Assembly: GCA_963829485.1 (NCBI GenBank)
Contig: CAWHIK010000002.1
Coordinates: 1 to 64,000 of the forward strand
From: JBGPQJ01 sp963829485
GTDB taxonomy: Bacteria; Chloroflexota; Anaerolineae; Anaerolineales; Villigracilaceae
Length of the DNA stretch: 64,000 nucleotides
Direction of reading: 5' to 3'
The position numbers were made by a program, and so were the translations under genes. The notes beneath the pieces are model-generated. The model did not search any database. It was not told the origin of the DNA and saw nothing but the letters and a program-made list of their open reading frames with translations. This document shows positions 48,779 through 58,334 of the stretch, in pieces; within the stretch, counting starts at the first letter, position 1; every line of letters starts with the position of its first letter.

Positions 48779-49831
48779 TTATCCAGGAACCTCAACCCAG
48801 CGCAGTGAGCTTTTCCTGACGATCAAATCAGCATTCAACCAGACCGGTTCGAGATCGGACGATTCCTTCCCATTCCATTGGGCGTTGATGGCATGGACCA
48901 GAAGCTCAACGGTTTTCGCTCCCATCGAATCAAAGTCTTGATCGAGGGTGGTGAGAGGCGGTGAGCTGAATGCACTTTCAGCGATATTGTCATACCCGAT
49001 AAGGGCAATGTCCTCCGGAATATGCAGTCCTCTCTCATAGATGGCCTGCATGGCTCCAATCGCCATTTGATCATTGGCAGCAAAGACCGCGTCCATTTCC
49101 GGATAGGAGCCCAGTAACTTGGAAATCGCCCGGGCGCCGCTCGCCGCGCTCCAGTCCCCTTCAGCCCACTGTGCGCGGGTGGGATGCATGCCGGCTTTCT
49201 CGAGCGTATCCGCCCATCCGGATTTTCGCGCTTCGGCATCGGAAAATTTCAGCGGACCGGAAAGATGACCAATATGGCGATACCCTTGATCAATAAGATG
49301 TTGAGTGGCCTGGCATCCCCCCCTGTAGTTATCCACCGTCACGAACAGGGTGTTCTCGATCGGGAAAGATCCCTGGAACACGACCGGCACCGGAAGACGT
49401 GAAAGCTTTTCGACCGCCTCGCGTCTGTAATGGTCAATATCGGGACAAGCCCAGACAACTCCTTCGACCCGCATCTCATTGATGAAACGGATCAATCCCT
49501 GGAAGTCATTGACTCGAAAACCCGCCAAATTCTTTATCAGGAGGGAATATCCCAGTTCTTCCGCCTTGAGGGTGATCCCGTTTAACACACTGGACGGACC
49601 GACGAGATTCAATCCGGCAGTGACAACCGCGATGGTATGAGTGCGTTGATTGGTCAGGCTTCGGGCTACGGCGCTGGGATGATATCCCAGTTCATCGATC
49701 ACTTTCTGGACGTGCTTCCTGGTCACGTCAGCCACGTCAGGGCGGTTATTGATCACCCTTGAGACGGTCTGCTTGGAAACCCCCGCAGCTTTGGCGACTT
49801 TCTGGATCGTGACTTGACCTTTTTTTCTCAT
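48779..49831 (-). CDS. LacI-family transcriptional regulator
   Basis: 350 residues. The N-terminal helix-turn-helix 'VTIQKVAKAAGVSKQTVSR' and hinge helix 'HPSAVARSLTNQRTHTI' precede a periplasmic-binding-protein-like sensor domain (about 65-340), with 'DAVFAANDQMAIGAMQAIYERG' and 'IALIGYDNIAESAFSSPPLTTLDQD'. It should respond to a sugar. The tandem repeat 49860-49882 between its promoter and start is a likely auto-operator. Neighbours are GH94 (transcribed towards it) and the transporter, either of which may be its target. Confidence 0.92.
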   Translation of the reverse strand: MRKKGQVTIQKVAKAAGVSKQTVSRVINNRPDVADVTRKHVQKVIDELGYHPSAVARSLTNQRTHTIAVVTAGLNLVGPSSVLNGITLKAEELGYSLLIKNLAGFRVNDFQGLIRFINEMRVEGVVWACPDIDHYRREAVEKLSRLPVPVVFQGSFPIENTLFVTVDNYRGGCQATQHLIDQGYRHIGHLSGPLKFSDAEARKSGWADTLEKAGMHPTRAQWAEGDWSAASGARAISKLLGSYPEMDAVFAANDQMAIGAMQAIYERGLHIPEDIALIGYDNIAESAFSSPPLTTLDQDFDSMGAKTVELLVHAINAQWNGKESSDLEPVWLNADLIVRKSSLRWVEVPG

Positions 49832-49859
49832 TAGCAGCCAGGATAAGTGAAAAACGCCT

Positions 49860-49882
49860 TCGGGACCGGTATCGGGACCGGT
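49860..49882. repeat. Tandem 11-bp repeat, likely LacI operator
   Basis: CGGGACCGGTA occurs twice (49860-49870 and 49872-49882), each with the palindromic core ACCGGT, one helical turn apart. They lie just downstream of the regulator's own -10 box. Confidence 0.55.
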
Positions 49883-49887
49883 AACAA

Positions 49888-49916
49888 TACTTTAGCAACA
49901 TTTTTCACAAGAGTCA
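49888..49916 (-). promoter_or_regulatory. Promoter of the LacI-family regulator
   Basis: On the minus strand: TTGACT (plus coordinates 49911-49916), a 17-bp spacer and TAAAGT (49888-49893), about 57 bases before the ATG at 49831. Confidence 0.5.
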
Positions 49917-49960
49917 ACCAACGGGAACCTTAAAATTTTCCATCATTGGAAAAGCAGTCG

Positions 49961-52267
49961 TCACACCCCTACTGTCACGGTATGGGTCCCTGTCAGCACA
50001 GGCAAAACGATGCCGGTGAACTTCGTTCCATCAAGCCAGATCCCTTTTTCATCGCTTTGCGAGATGGTGATCTCATAGGTTCCACCGCGGAACTCCCGTG
50101 TAACCGCGACCCGGTTCCATTCCGTTGGCAGGCAGGGCTCAATGATCAACCCTCCATAATCCGCCTTCACTCCGAGCATGTCACGTACAGGCACGACGTT
50201 CAGCCACGCCAGCGAGCCGGTGATCCAGGTGAACTCCATCTGGAAAGCGTTGTTGCGGTGGTCGGGTCCGTAATAACAATTCGCCATCATGTACGGAGGC
50301 ACACGCCGGCGCAGGTCACCCTCGTCTTCCACATAGCCCGTGATGTTCGTACGCCACAATTCCAGAGCGCGGTCTGCCATTCCATATCGCAGCAGACCCA
50401 GCATCATCCACACGTTCAAATGCGAATAAACGGTGCCATTCTCGCAGATGCCCGGCTCCATGCTCGAGATGCGCCCCACGTTATCGTCGATGCGGCAAAA
50501 CGTCGGAGCAAGCAGGCGATAACCCAGCGAGGTTCCCAGTCGCTCGTCGCACGACTCAAGCAGGCGGGCGGCGCGCTCCGTATCCGCCGCGCCGCAGATC
50601 AGCGCCCAGGCTTGCGATTCCAAAAATATCTGCGCCTGGTCATTCTCCTTCGAACCGATCGGCTTTCCGCTGTCGTCGAAGCAGCGCGTGTACCAGCCGC
50701 CGTCCCAGGCGTCGTTGATCGCTTTGAGCATGTTTGCGCGGCGTGTCTCAAAATCATTTTTACGGATGTCGTCGCCCTGGAAACCTGCCAGGTCTGACAT
50801 TTCTTTCAACGCTTCGGCATAGAGCTGGCTGAGGAAAACGGACTCGCCACGCCCGAGCCTGCCGACCGCGGTAAGCGAATCATTCCAATCCCCGAATTTG
50901 ATCAGGCACAGTCCGTGCGCGCCTTTGTTGCTTTCGAGCGAGTCGAGCGCTGCTTCGATGTGCCCCATGACACTGGCTTCGTCTTGGTCGTGGAACGGGA
51001 TGCGCTCGTCGAGGAAGGCCATGTCGCCGGTCTCCTTGAGATACGCTGTGAGCGTAAAGATAAGCCACAGTGCCGAATCGGAGTAGGATTTCTCGTCGAT
51101 CGGATTCCAACCGCGCAGGGCAAACCCGCTCTGGAATTGGTGCCGGAACGCTTCGACGAGAATTTCACGCGTTCGCGCCGGGTCCAGCGCTGAGACGCCT
51201 AAACCGTGCTGGACGATATCCCGGTACCCCATCCAACCCCAGCGGCACCACGCTGCGCCAAATGACGCGCCTTGTTTGAGCCAGATGTTGACCATGCGGT
51301 TGAAATGTTCATCCGGTGTGCGGACGTGGTTGTGCTGGATGAGCTTTTGTTTTTCGGTACGGAGCCGGGCAAACCGGGACTCTATTTGCCCGAAGGTATT
51401 TTTCTTTATTGCCTCGATTTTCCCTTCGTCATCCGTGGCGCCCAGGATAAAGTTGATGACTGTTTCGCCTTCCAGTTTCACGTCAAACTGTGCCGCCATG
51501 ATGGTGGCGTCCGATGAGCCGGGCGTGTTGGAGCATTTACCTTCCGCCACCGCGCGTGGATTCTGGAGTGTGTTATAGGCTCCCACGAAGGCATCGCGCA
51601 CGCCGTCGAACGAAACGATGGGCGCATCCGCGGTAAGAAAAGCGGTCAGGTGGTTGTGTGGTCGGCGGTAGGGATGTTTGCTCGCAACGATGGCATTCAA
51701 ATCCTTGTTCCAATTGGACGAACGGTAGAACATGTCGCCGTAGCTATCGAATCCCCACTTGAACTTGAACTGGATCTGGTTGTAAACGAACACCGACAAG
51801 TCCCGTTTGCGGCTGGAGACATCGCTCAGAGTCAGCGTCCACAATTCCAATGGATCCTTGCCTGCAGGGATAAATATCCGCAAAGTTGATTTCACCTGGT
51901 TGGTGACCGACTCGATGAGGGTATATCCCAACCCATGCCTGCATGAATAGGATGTGTAATCCGCACAGACCGGCTCCCAACCCACATTCCAGAATTTCCC
52001 TGTCTCGTTGTCTCGAATGTAAATCAGCCGGCTCATCAGGTGATCGCGGCCGAAGACATCGAAATCGCAGATGCGTCCCACGCCGGTCATCAGCTGGATG
52101 CCTTCCGTGCCGTCGATCTGGTAATCGCAGTAACCCACGCCGGTCTGCTGGACATTGGAAAAGATCAACTCGTTCCACAACATGTTGTCGAAGGCGCGCG
52201 GTGTGGCGGGGTTGGTAACGATGAACTCGTCGCCGGATTCGTTGAAGTGGCCGTATGGATGTTCCAT
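49961..52267 (-). CDS. Glycoside hydrolase family 94 phosphorylase (cellobiose/chitobiose phosphorylase-like)
   Basis: 768 residues. The N-terminal beta-sandwich (about 1-290), linker and (alpha/alpha)6 barrel are followed by a C-terminal jelly roll ('GGLIIEPCLPTEWNRVAVTREFRGGTYEI'). The acid Asp lies in the GDWNDSL motif at 459-465. 'WCRWGWMGYRDIVQHGLG' is the glycosyl-phosphate-binding region. The enzyme splits a beta-glucosyl disaccharide with phosphate to give sugar 1-phosphate inside the cell. Which disaccharide (cellobiose, laminaribiose and so on) is not clear. It follows the URO-D gene by 8 bases, with AGGAG before the ATG. Confidence 0.9.
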   Translation of the reverse strand: MEHPYGHFNESGDEFIVTNPATPRAFDNMLWNELIFSNVQQTGVGYCDYQIDGTEGIQLMTGVGRICDFDVFGRDHLMSRLIYIRDNETGKFWNVGWEPVCADYTSYSCRHGLGYTLIESVTNQVKSTLRIFIPAGKDPLELWTLTLSDVSSRKRDLSVFVYNQIQFKFKWGFDSYGDMFYRSSNWNKDLNAIVASKHPYRRPHNHLTAFLTADAPIVSFDGVRDAFVGAYNTLQNPRAVAEGKCSNTPGSSDATIMAAQFDVKLEGETVINFILGATDDEGKIEAIKKNTFGQIESRFARLRTEKQKLIQHNHVRTPDEHFNRMVNIWLKQGASFGAAWCRWGWMGYRDIVQHGLGVSALDPARTREILVEAFRHQFQSGFALRGWNPIDEKSYSDSALWLIFTLTAYLKETGDMAFLDERIPFHDQDEASVMGHIEAALDSLESNKGAHGLCLIKFGDWNDSLTAVGRLGRGESVFLSQLYAEALKEMSDLAGFQGDDIRKNDFETRRANMLKAINDAWDGGWYTRCFDDSGKPIGSKENDQAQIFLESQAWALICGAADTERAARLLESCDERLGTSLGYRLLAPTFCRIDDNVGRISSMEPGICENGTVYSHLNVWMMLGLLRYGMADRALELWRTNITGYVEDEGDLRRRVPPYMMANCYYGPDHRNNAFQMEFTWITGSLAWLNVVPVRDMLGVKADYGGLIIEPCLPTEWNRVAVTREFRGGTYEITISQSDEKGIWLDGTKFTGIVLPVLTGTHTVTVGV

Positions 52268-52275
52268 TTGCTCTC

Positions 52276-53310
52276 CTATACCTTGTTCGCCTGGCTGCGT
52301 TTCGCTTCCCCATACTTCAGCGCCTCATCCAGGAATGCGTCGATGTTGTCCAGCGGTGTGCCGGGAAGAATTCCGTTTCCAGCCGCGAGGCACATCCCGC
52401 CGTCGGGGCGGTCAAACGTGTCGATGAGGTAACGCACCTCGGCGCGGACCTCCTCCGGTGTGCCGTTGATCAGCGTTTGCTGGACATCAAATCCCGCCAG
52501 GAAGGTCAATCGATCGCCAAACTGCTCCACCACCTGCTTCTCGTCCATCGTGTGCTTCTGGACCGGATGAAACACCGTCAACCCTGCATCAGCCAGGTCG
52601 CCCATCACGCCAAAATTATTTCCGCAGCTGTGAAGCCACCAATGGATGTGATGTTCTCGCAGGAGCGCGCCAATCCGTTCGTAGCGGGGTTTGTGGAACT
52701 GCCGGAAGGTCTTCGGGCTGACGAACAATTGTTTTTGATGCCCGAGGTCGTCGCTGGTCCAGAAGCCGTCGAAATGAAACTCACGCAAAGCGCGTCTCAG
52801 ATAGGCCAGGTACATCTCGCACAGCGCGTCGTACAGCTTATGCACCTGCTCCGGGTAGGTGTAATAATCCGTCAGCAGGTTGGTCATGCCGCGGATTTCC
52901 CAGGGCCGTTCGAAGAACAAACGCCACCAGCCAAAAATGAAATACCGGTCGTTCTGCTGTGCGTATTTCGCCTGGTCCGCCGCCCACTCGAACTGAGGGT
53001 CACGCTCGGGGTCGGGAAGGCAGGCGATGAAGTCATCCAGTTTCGCCCAATCATCCATCACCACCCGGGTATCGTGCGCGCCGGTCAGGTTCAACTCCCA
53101 GGGCAGATTCATCTTGTCGTAATGGAACGGCTCGATCAGCGCAAGCACGGCATCTTCCGGATACTTATCGAAACACTTGAGCGCGTCACCGTGCATCTCG
53201 GGCAGGCCTTCACCCCACCACTTCGCCATGATGAGTGGTATTCGGTTGGGATGATGATGCTCAACAGCTTTGATGACCTCCGAACGAGGCAGTGGATCAT
53301 ATGATTTCAT
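52276..53310 (-). CDS. URO-D/MtaA-like methyltransferase family protein (copy 5)
   Basis: 344 residues with a full URO-D barrel. The metal motif HxC is present in 'WWLHSCGNNFGVMGDLADAG'. The later 'GGMCLAAGNGILPGTPLDNI' supplies a Cys and the typical PxTPxxN-like loop, so this copy is the closest of the six to MtaA/CmuA methyltransferases. It is the first gene of a short operon with GH94. GGAG is 6 bases before the ATG. It is divergent from the rhamnosidase operon. Confidence 0.85.
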   Translation of the reverse strand: MKSYDPLPRSEVIKAVEHHHPNRIPLIMAKWWGEGLPEMHGDALKCFDKYPEDAVLALIEPFHYDKMNLPWELNLTGAHDTRVVMDDWAKLDDFIACLPDPERDPQFEWAADQAKYAQQNDRYFIFGWWRLFFERPWEIRGMTNLLTDYYTYPEQVHKLYDALCEMYLAYLRRALREFHFDGFWTSDDLGHQKQLFVSPKTFRQFHKPRYERIGALLREHHIHWWLHSCGNNFGVMGDLADAGLTVFHPVQKHTMDEKQVVEQFGDRLTFLAGFDVQQTLINGTPEEVRAEVRYLIDTFDRPDGGMCLAAGNGILPGTPLDNIDAFLDEALKYGEAKRSQANKV

Positions 53311-53417
53311 GGCAGCTCCAATTCTTCAATCACGCTAGTGTATAACAAAAAACAAGATTTGCGTGGGGAATGCCAACCAGTTAGGATAAAAGTCATCCCC
53401 AATCATGCAGAATGTAT

Positions 53418-53446
53418 TTGACCCTGATGTTTTCTTGTGCTACATT
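53418..53446 (+). promoter_or_regulatory. Promoter of the rhamnosidase operon
   Basis: TTGACC (53418-53423), a 17-bp spacer and TACATT (53441-53446), about 70 bases before the GH78 start. The divergent gap 53311-53515 must also hold the promoter of the URO-D/GH94 operon, for which I found no convincing boxes. Confidence 0.55.
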
Positions 53447-53515
53447 CTTACTTAATCTCATCTCACAGACACAACACGTTAACAACCAGGGCTTCATCCA
53501 TCGATGAGGAAAAGC

Positions 53516-56074
53516 ATGACCGAAATCTCCTATCTTAGGTCCGAAAGCTTGATCGATCCATTAGGCATCGATGTAGTGCATCCTCGCCTGTCCTGGCGGA
53601 TGGAATCAACACGAAAAGGCGCAAAACAAACCACCTACCAGGTTATTGGGCAAAAGGACGGTTCACTCCACTGGGATTCCGGAAAGATCAAATCATCCCA
53701 ATCCACACAAATCCCCTACGGGGGAGAATTACATTCCCGCGACCGGATCGAATGGTCCGTCCGTGTCTGGGACGAGACCGGCGCCGTGACCGAATCAACG
53801 CCCGCCTTCTTCGAGATGGGGCTGCTCAAACCGGAAGATTGGCAGGCTAAGTGGATCGAAGGAACGTTATCCGGCGGTGTGTGGACATCCGTGCCATGCC
53901 CTTACCTGCGCAAAGAGTTCACGGCATCGGAAATCACATCAGCCCGGCTCTACATCACAGCTCTCGGCGTTTACGAAGCGAGCCTCAACGGGCAGCGTAT
54001 CGGCAACGACCTGTTCAACCCCGGTTGGACGGATTACCACAAGCGCATTCATTACAACACTTACGATGTCACTCCCTTGATCAAAGCGGGAGAGAATGCC
54101 TTCGGCGTGCTGCTCGGCGACGGATGGTATTGCGGTCATCTCGACTGGCGCGGACGTCAACGCTACGGCGACCGCCCCCGCCTGCTTGCCCAGCTCGAGA
54201 TCACGCATGCCGACGGCAGCACACAAACGGTGGTCAGCGACGAGACCTGGCAGCACAACTATGGTGCTCTCCTTTCGTCCGATATGCTTATGGGCGAAGC
54301 CTACGATGCCCGGAGAGAATTCTCCGGCTGGGATATGCCCGGTTTCGATGCGTCAGATTGGGGCAGGGTCCGTTCAACCGAGCCGCCCAAAGCCCCATTG
54401 ACTGCCGCGCACGCAAATCCAGTGAGAGCTGCGCAGGAGATCCATCCCATCTCCATCGCGCATGTGGACGACTGGCCTGTTCATAGATGGGTTTTCGACC
54501 TGGGGCAAAACATGGTGGGGCATGTGCGCCTGAAAGTACAGGGAAAACCCGGGCAGACCCTCGCCCTCCGTCATGCAGAAGCCGTCATCTCAGACCCGCC
54601 GCTCAGCCCGGACGGAACACTTTACTCCGTCGCATTGCGGACCGCCAAAGCCACCGATTATTACACCTGCAAGGGAAACGGCGAGGAGATCTGGGAGCCG
54701 CGTTTCACCTTTCACGGATTCCGCTATGTGGAGGTGACCGGCTGCGACCCCAACCCGCCGCTCGACATGATCACCGGTGTCGTCGTCCATTCCGATCTTC
54801 CTTTTACCGGTAAGTTCGAATGTTCCGATCCACTGCTCAACCGCCTGCAGCAGAACATCCAGTGGAGCCAGCGCGGTAACTTCGTCAGCATCCCCACCGA
54901 CTGCCCGCAGCGTGATGAGCGTCTCGGCTGGACGGGCGACATCCAGGCTTTCGCGCCGGCTGCCGTCTTTAACATGGATGTCTCCGCATTCCTGGCCGAT
55001 TGGCTGCGCGAACTGGCGCTGTCACAAGCGGACGACGGAGCCATCCCTCCCATCGCGCCCGACCTCAAGGTCACCCCTGACGACGGCGGACCCGCCTGGG
55101 CGGACGCCTTGCTCATCGTACCGTGGGCGCTTTTCCAGACCTACGGGGACAAAGCCTTGCTCGAAGAGCTCTACCCAACATTCGAAAATTTCATCGCATG
55201 GCTTGAAGCGCACAGCCCCGATCGCATTCGCGCCGCAACCGGATGGCAGGGTTTCGGTGACTGGCTTTCCTTCGCGGAAACCCCCAAGACTCTCATCGGC
55301 ACGGCTTACTTTGCCCACAGCGCCGATCTTATGTCCCGGATCGCAGGTATCCTGGGGAAAAAAGAGGATGCGCGTAAATATCGGACCCTGTTCGAGCAGG
55401 TCCGTACAGCTTTTCAAAACCGGTTCATTCTTCCTGGCGGCTTGCTCCTGAACAACACGCAGACGGCCTACGCCCTGGCGTTGCAGTTCGATCTGCTTCC
55501 CGGCAACCTGCGCGCTGCCGCTGCTGACAATCTCTCAAAAGGTATCCGCGACAACCACACCCTTCTCACCACCGGCTTTGTCGGTACCCCGCACCTGCTC
55601 TTTGCCCTCAGCGAGAACGGTCATCTCGATACCGCATACGACCTGCTGCTTCAGAAAGACTTCCCCTCCTGGCTGTATCCCGTCACGCAGGGCGCCACCA
55701 CCATCTGGGAGCGCTGGGACAGCTGGCGTCACGACCGCGGCTTTCAAAGCTGGATGATGAACTCCTTCAACCACTATGCCTACGGCGCGGTGGGCAATTG
55801 GATGTACCGGATTATCGGCGGGATCCGTCCCGACCCGGAGAATCCCGGTTTCCAGCATTTCATCCTTGAACCGGAATTCGGAGGCGGTTTGACCTTTGCC
55901 CGCACCGAATATGACTCGCTTTACGGGAAGATCGTCAGCGACTGGAGAATTGAAGATGGTGTTGGGGTTTGGAATCTGACCATCCCGGCCAATTCCTCCG
56001 CGACCGTGATCGTCCGCGGAAGCGCCTCCCGCTACGAAGCAGGCGAGTATGAAATAAAATTCAAATTGAATTAA
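53516..56074 (+). CDS. Glycoside hydrolase family 78 (alpha-L-rhamnosidase)
   Basis: 852 residues from ATG 53516, which has GAGGAAA at good spacing; the ATG at 53504 has none. The order is Bac_rhamnosid_N and beta domains (about 1-420), (alpha/alpha)6 barrel (about 430-770) and C-terminal beta-sandwich. The catalytic motif 'DCPQRDERLGWTGD' holds the conserved acidic residues, and 'WERWDSW' is a substrate-pocket motif. It removes terminal rhamnose from pectin or flavonoid glycosides. No signal peptide. It leads an operon with rhamnulokinase, which supports the assignment. Confidence 0.93.
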   Translation: MTEISYLRSESLIDPLGIDVVHPRLSWRMESTRKGAKQTTYQVIGQKDGSLHWDSGKIKSSQSTQIPYGGELHSRDRIEWSVRVWDETGAVTESTPAFFEMGLLKPEDWQAKWIEGTLSGGVWTSVPCPYLRKEFTASEITSARLYITALGVYEASLNGQRIGNDLFNPGWTDYHKRIHYNTYDVTPLIKAGENAFGVLLGDGWYCGHLDWRGRQRYGDRPRLLAQLEITHADGSTQTVVSDETWQHNYGALLSSDMLMGEAYDARREFSGWDMPGFDASDWGRVRSTEPPKAPLTAAHANPVRAAQEIHPISIAHVDDWPVHRWVFDLGQNMVGHVRLKVQGKPGQTLALRHAEAVISDPPLSPDGTLYSVALRTAKATDYYTCKGNGEEIWEPRFTFHGFRYVEVTGCDPNPPLDMITGVVVHSDLPFTGKFECSDPLLNRLQQNIQWSQRGNFVSIPTDCPQRDERLGWTGDIQAFAPAAVFNMDVSAFLADWLRELALSQADDGAIPPIAPDLKVTPDDGGPAWADALLIVPWALFQTYGDKALLEELYPTFENFIAWLEAHSPDRIRAATGWQGFGDWLSFAETPKTLIGTAYFAHSADLMSRIAGILGKKEDARKYRTLFEQVRTAFQNRFILPGGLLLNNTQTAYALALQFDLLPGNLRAAAADNLSKGIRDNHTLLTTGFVGTPHLLFALSENGHLDTAYDLLLQKDFPSWLYPVTQGATTIWERWDSWRHDRGFQSWMMNSFNHYAYGAVGNWMYRIIGGIRPDPENPGFQHFILEPEFGGGLTFARTEYDSLYGKIVSDWRIEDGVGVWNLTIPANSSATVIVRGSASRYEAGEYEIKFKLN

Positions 56075-56085
56075 GGAGTGCCGCC

Positions 56086-56259
56086 ATGTTTAGATTAGGT
56101 CCCACCGAATTGATCATCATCCTGATTATCGTCGTGCTGCTCTTCGGAGCAGGCCGCATCAGCAAGATCGCCGGCGAAGCAGGCAGCGCGGTCAAGAGCT
56201 TCCGCGAGAACATCAAGAGCGATGAAGAAAAAGAAAAGAAACCTGAAGCGAATTCGTAA
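56086..56259 (+). CDS. tatA: TatA-like twin-arginine translocase subunit
   Basis: 57 residues. A short N-terminus 'MFRLGPTELIIILIIVVLLF' gives one membrane helix with the TatA glutamate (Glu8). It is followed by the hinge 'FGAGRISKIAGEAGSAVKSFR', the conserved amphipathic helix, and an acidic/basic tail. AAGGAG overlaps the GH78 stop, 7 bases before the ATG. TatA forms the pore of the Tat system. No tatC or tatB lies nearby, and its place between two glycosidase genes is odd. Confidence 0.9.
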   Translation: MFRLGPTELIIILIIVVLLFGAGRISKIAGEAGSAVKSFRENIKSDEEKEKKPEANS

Positions 56260-56295
56260 TCAGCGACAATAAGCGGCAGCTAATTGCAGGCCCTT

Positions 56296-58334
56296 ATGAA
56301 ATTTGAAAATGGTCATTGGTTGCTTCTTCCGGATACACAGGCGATATTTCCCGAATCCGTCTTTGATGTAAGCATCGAACCCATGCTTTGGTCGTTCACG
56401 GCTACTCCCAAAAATGCTGGAAGTCGCGCGGCGATTTCATTGGTGGCACACTGATCGAAGTGCGGTTCACATCCCCCATCCCAAACGTGATCCGTGTTCA
56501 ACTGATCCACTTCAAAGGCAGGGCTCCTCAGGCTCCTGTTTTTGATCTGGACTATGAGCTCAAAAATCCCAATATCGAAATTGGCCGCGACGACTCCCGT
56601 GCCTGGCTAAGAACAGGGTCGCTGGCTGTCCATGTTCCAACTCACGGCGCATGGAAGGTGGATTACGAACGCGACGGGAAACGGCTCACGTCCAGCGAAC
56701 CTCACGCCCTCGCCCTGATGAAAAAAGGGGAACGAAACTATTTACGGGAACAGCTTGACCTGGCTCCCGGGGAAATGGTCTATGGCCTGGGCGAACGGTT
56801 CACGCCTTTCGTGAAGAACGGGCAATCGATCGACACCTGGAACGCTGACGGCGGAACAGATTCCGAACTGGCATACAAGAACATCCCGTTCTACATCACC
56901 AGCCGCGGATACGCCGTTCTGGTCAATCACCCGGGCTGCGTATCCTTCGAAGTGGCATCGCACCACACGCAGCGGGTTCAATTCAGCGTGGCGGACAACC
57001 GGCTGGATTATTATCTCTTTGGCGGACCCACTCCCAAAGCCGCGCTCGATCAATACACCACGCTGAGCGGCCGCCCCGCCCTTCCCCCGGATTGGTCATT
57101 CGGGCTGTGGCTTTCCACATCCTTCCTGACAAATTACGACGAGCAGAGTGTTCTCGCCAACCTGGACCGGATGGAGCAAAATGGGATTCCGGTCAGTGTC
57201 TTCCACTTCGACTGTTTCTGGATGAAGGAGTTGACCTGGTGCAGCTTCCTTTGGGATGAGCGGCACTTTCCGGACCCGGCCGGCATGGTAAAGAAAATCA
57301 AAGACCGCGGTACCAAGGTTTGCCTGTGGATTAATCCTTACATCTCCGAGCTTTCTCCCCTGTTCGACGAAGGCAGGGATGGCGGTTACCTTCTTTGCAA
57401 CAAGGCGGGTGGTGTTTATCAGGTGGATGACTGGCAGCCCGGCATGGCGCTGGTGGACTTCACCAATCCTGACGCCCGAACCTGGTACGCAGGCAAGTTA
57501 AAAATCCTGCTCGACATGGGCGTGGACGCTTTCAAAACGGATTTCGGCGAGCGCATCCCTCTGGATGCCAAATACTTCGATGGCTCCGACCCCGAGCGGA
57601 TGCACAATTACTATACCTATCTTTACAACCAGACTGTTCATGACCTGTTGACTCGCGAAAAAGGCGACGGCCAGGCAGTCCTCTTCGCCCGTTCCGCCAC
57701 CTGCGGCTCACAGAAATTCCCGGTGCACTGGGGCGGCGATAATTCATCAACCTATGCTTCGATGGCTGAGACCCTGCGTGGCGGCTTGTCCCTGGGGATG
57801 TGCGGATTCGGATTCTGGAGCCATGACATCAGCGGGTTTATCGGCACAGCCACACCAGATCTTTATAAGCGCTGGGTGGAGTTCGGGCTGCTCTCCTCGC
57901 ACAGCCGCCTGCATGGCAGCGACAGTTTACGCGTCCCGTGGATTTTCGACGATGAGGCGGTTGCCGTGCTGCGTCATTTTTCGCGGTTAAAACAGCATAT
58001 CTCTCCCTACCTCATGGATATGGCCCGGGAGGCTCACGAACACGGCGTGCCGCTGATGCGCGCCATGTGCCTGGAGTTTCCCGAAGATCCCGCCTGCCGG
58101 TCCCTGGATATGCAATACATGCTGGGGTCGGCGTTGCTGGTAGCGCCTATTTTCTCTGCCGATGGATTGGTTCATTATTACCTCCCCCTCGGACAATGGC
58201 GTCATTTGCTCTCGAGTGAAACTCGTGAAGGCGGTCGCTGGTTTATGGAAAAATTCGATTACTTCAGCCTGCCTCTCTGGGTGCGTTGCGATGTTGCGGA
58301 CCCATGGGATTGCCTGAGGGGTTTTCCCGGGTGA
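56296..58334 (+). CDS. Glycoside hydrolase family 31 (alpha-xylosidase-like), frameshift near start
   Basis: About 679 residues after repair. The true N-terminus is 'MKFENGHWLLLPDTQAIFPE' from ATG 56296, the usual YicI-type start. One C is missing from the CCC at 56380-56382, where 'DVSIEP' should run into 'HALVVHGYS'. The barrel is intact, with nucleophile Asp in 'KTDFGERIP' (codon 57540) and acid Asp in 'HWGGDN' (codon 57738), the alpha-xylosidase pattern. The product stops soon after 'YFSLPLWVR', so the last about 90 residues (C-terminal beta domain) of YicI-like enzymes are absent. Intracellular. It would remove xylose from xyloglucan oligosaccharides. Confidence 0.87.

Noticed and set aside
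52255..53304. 349-residue open frame on the plus strand
   Set aside because: Covers the same span as URO-D copy 5 in antisense; no family features.
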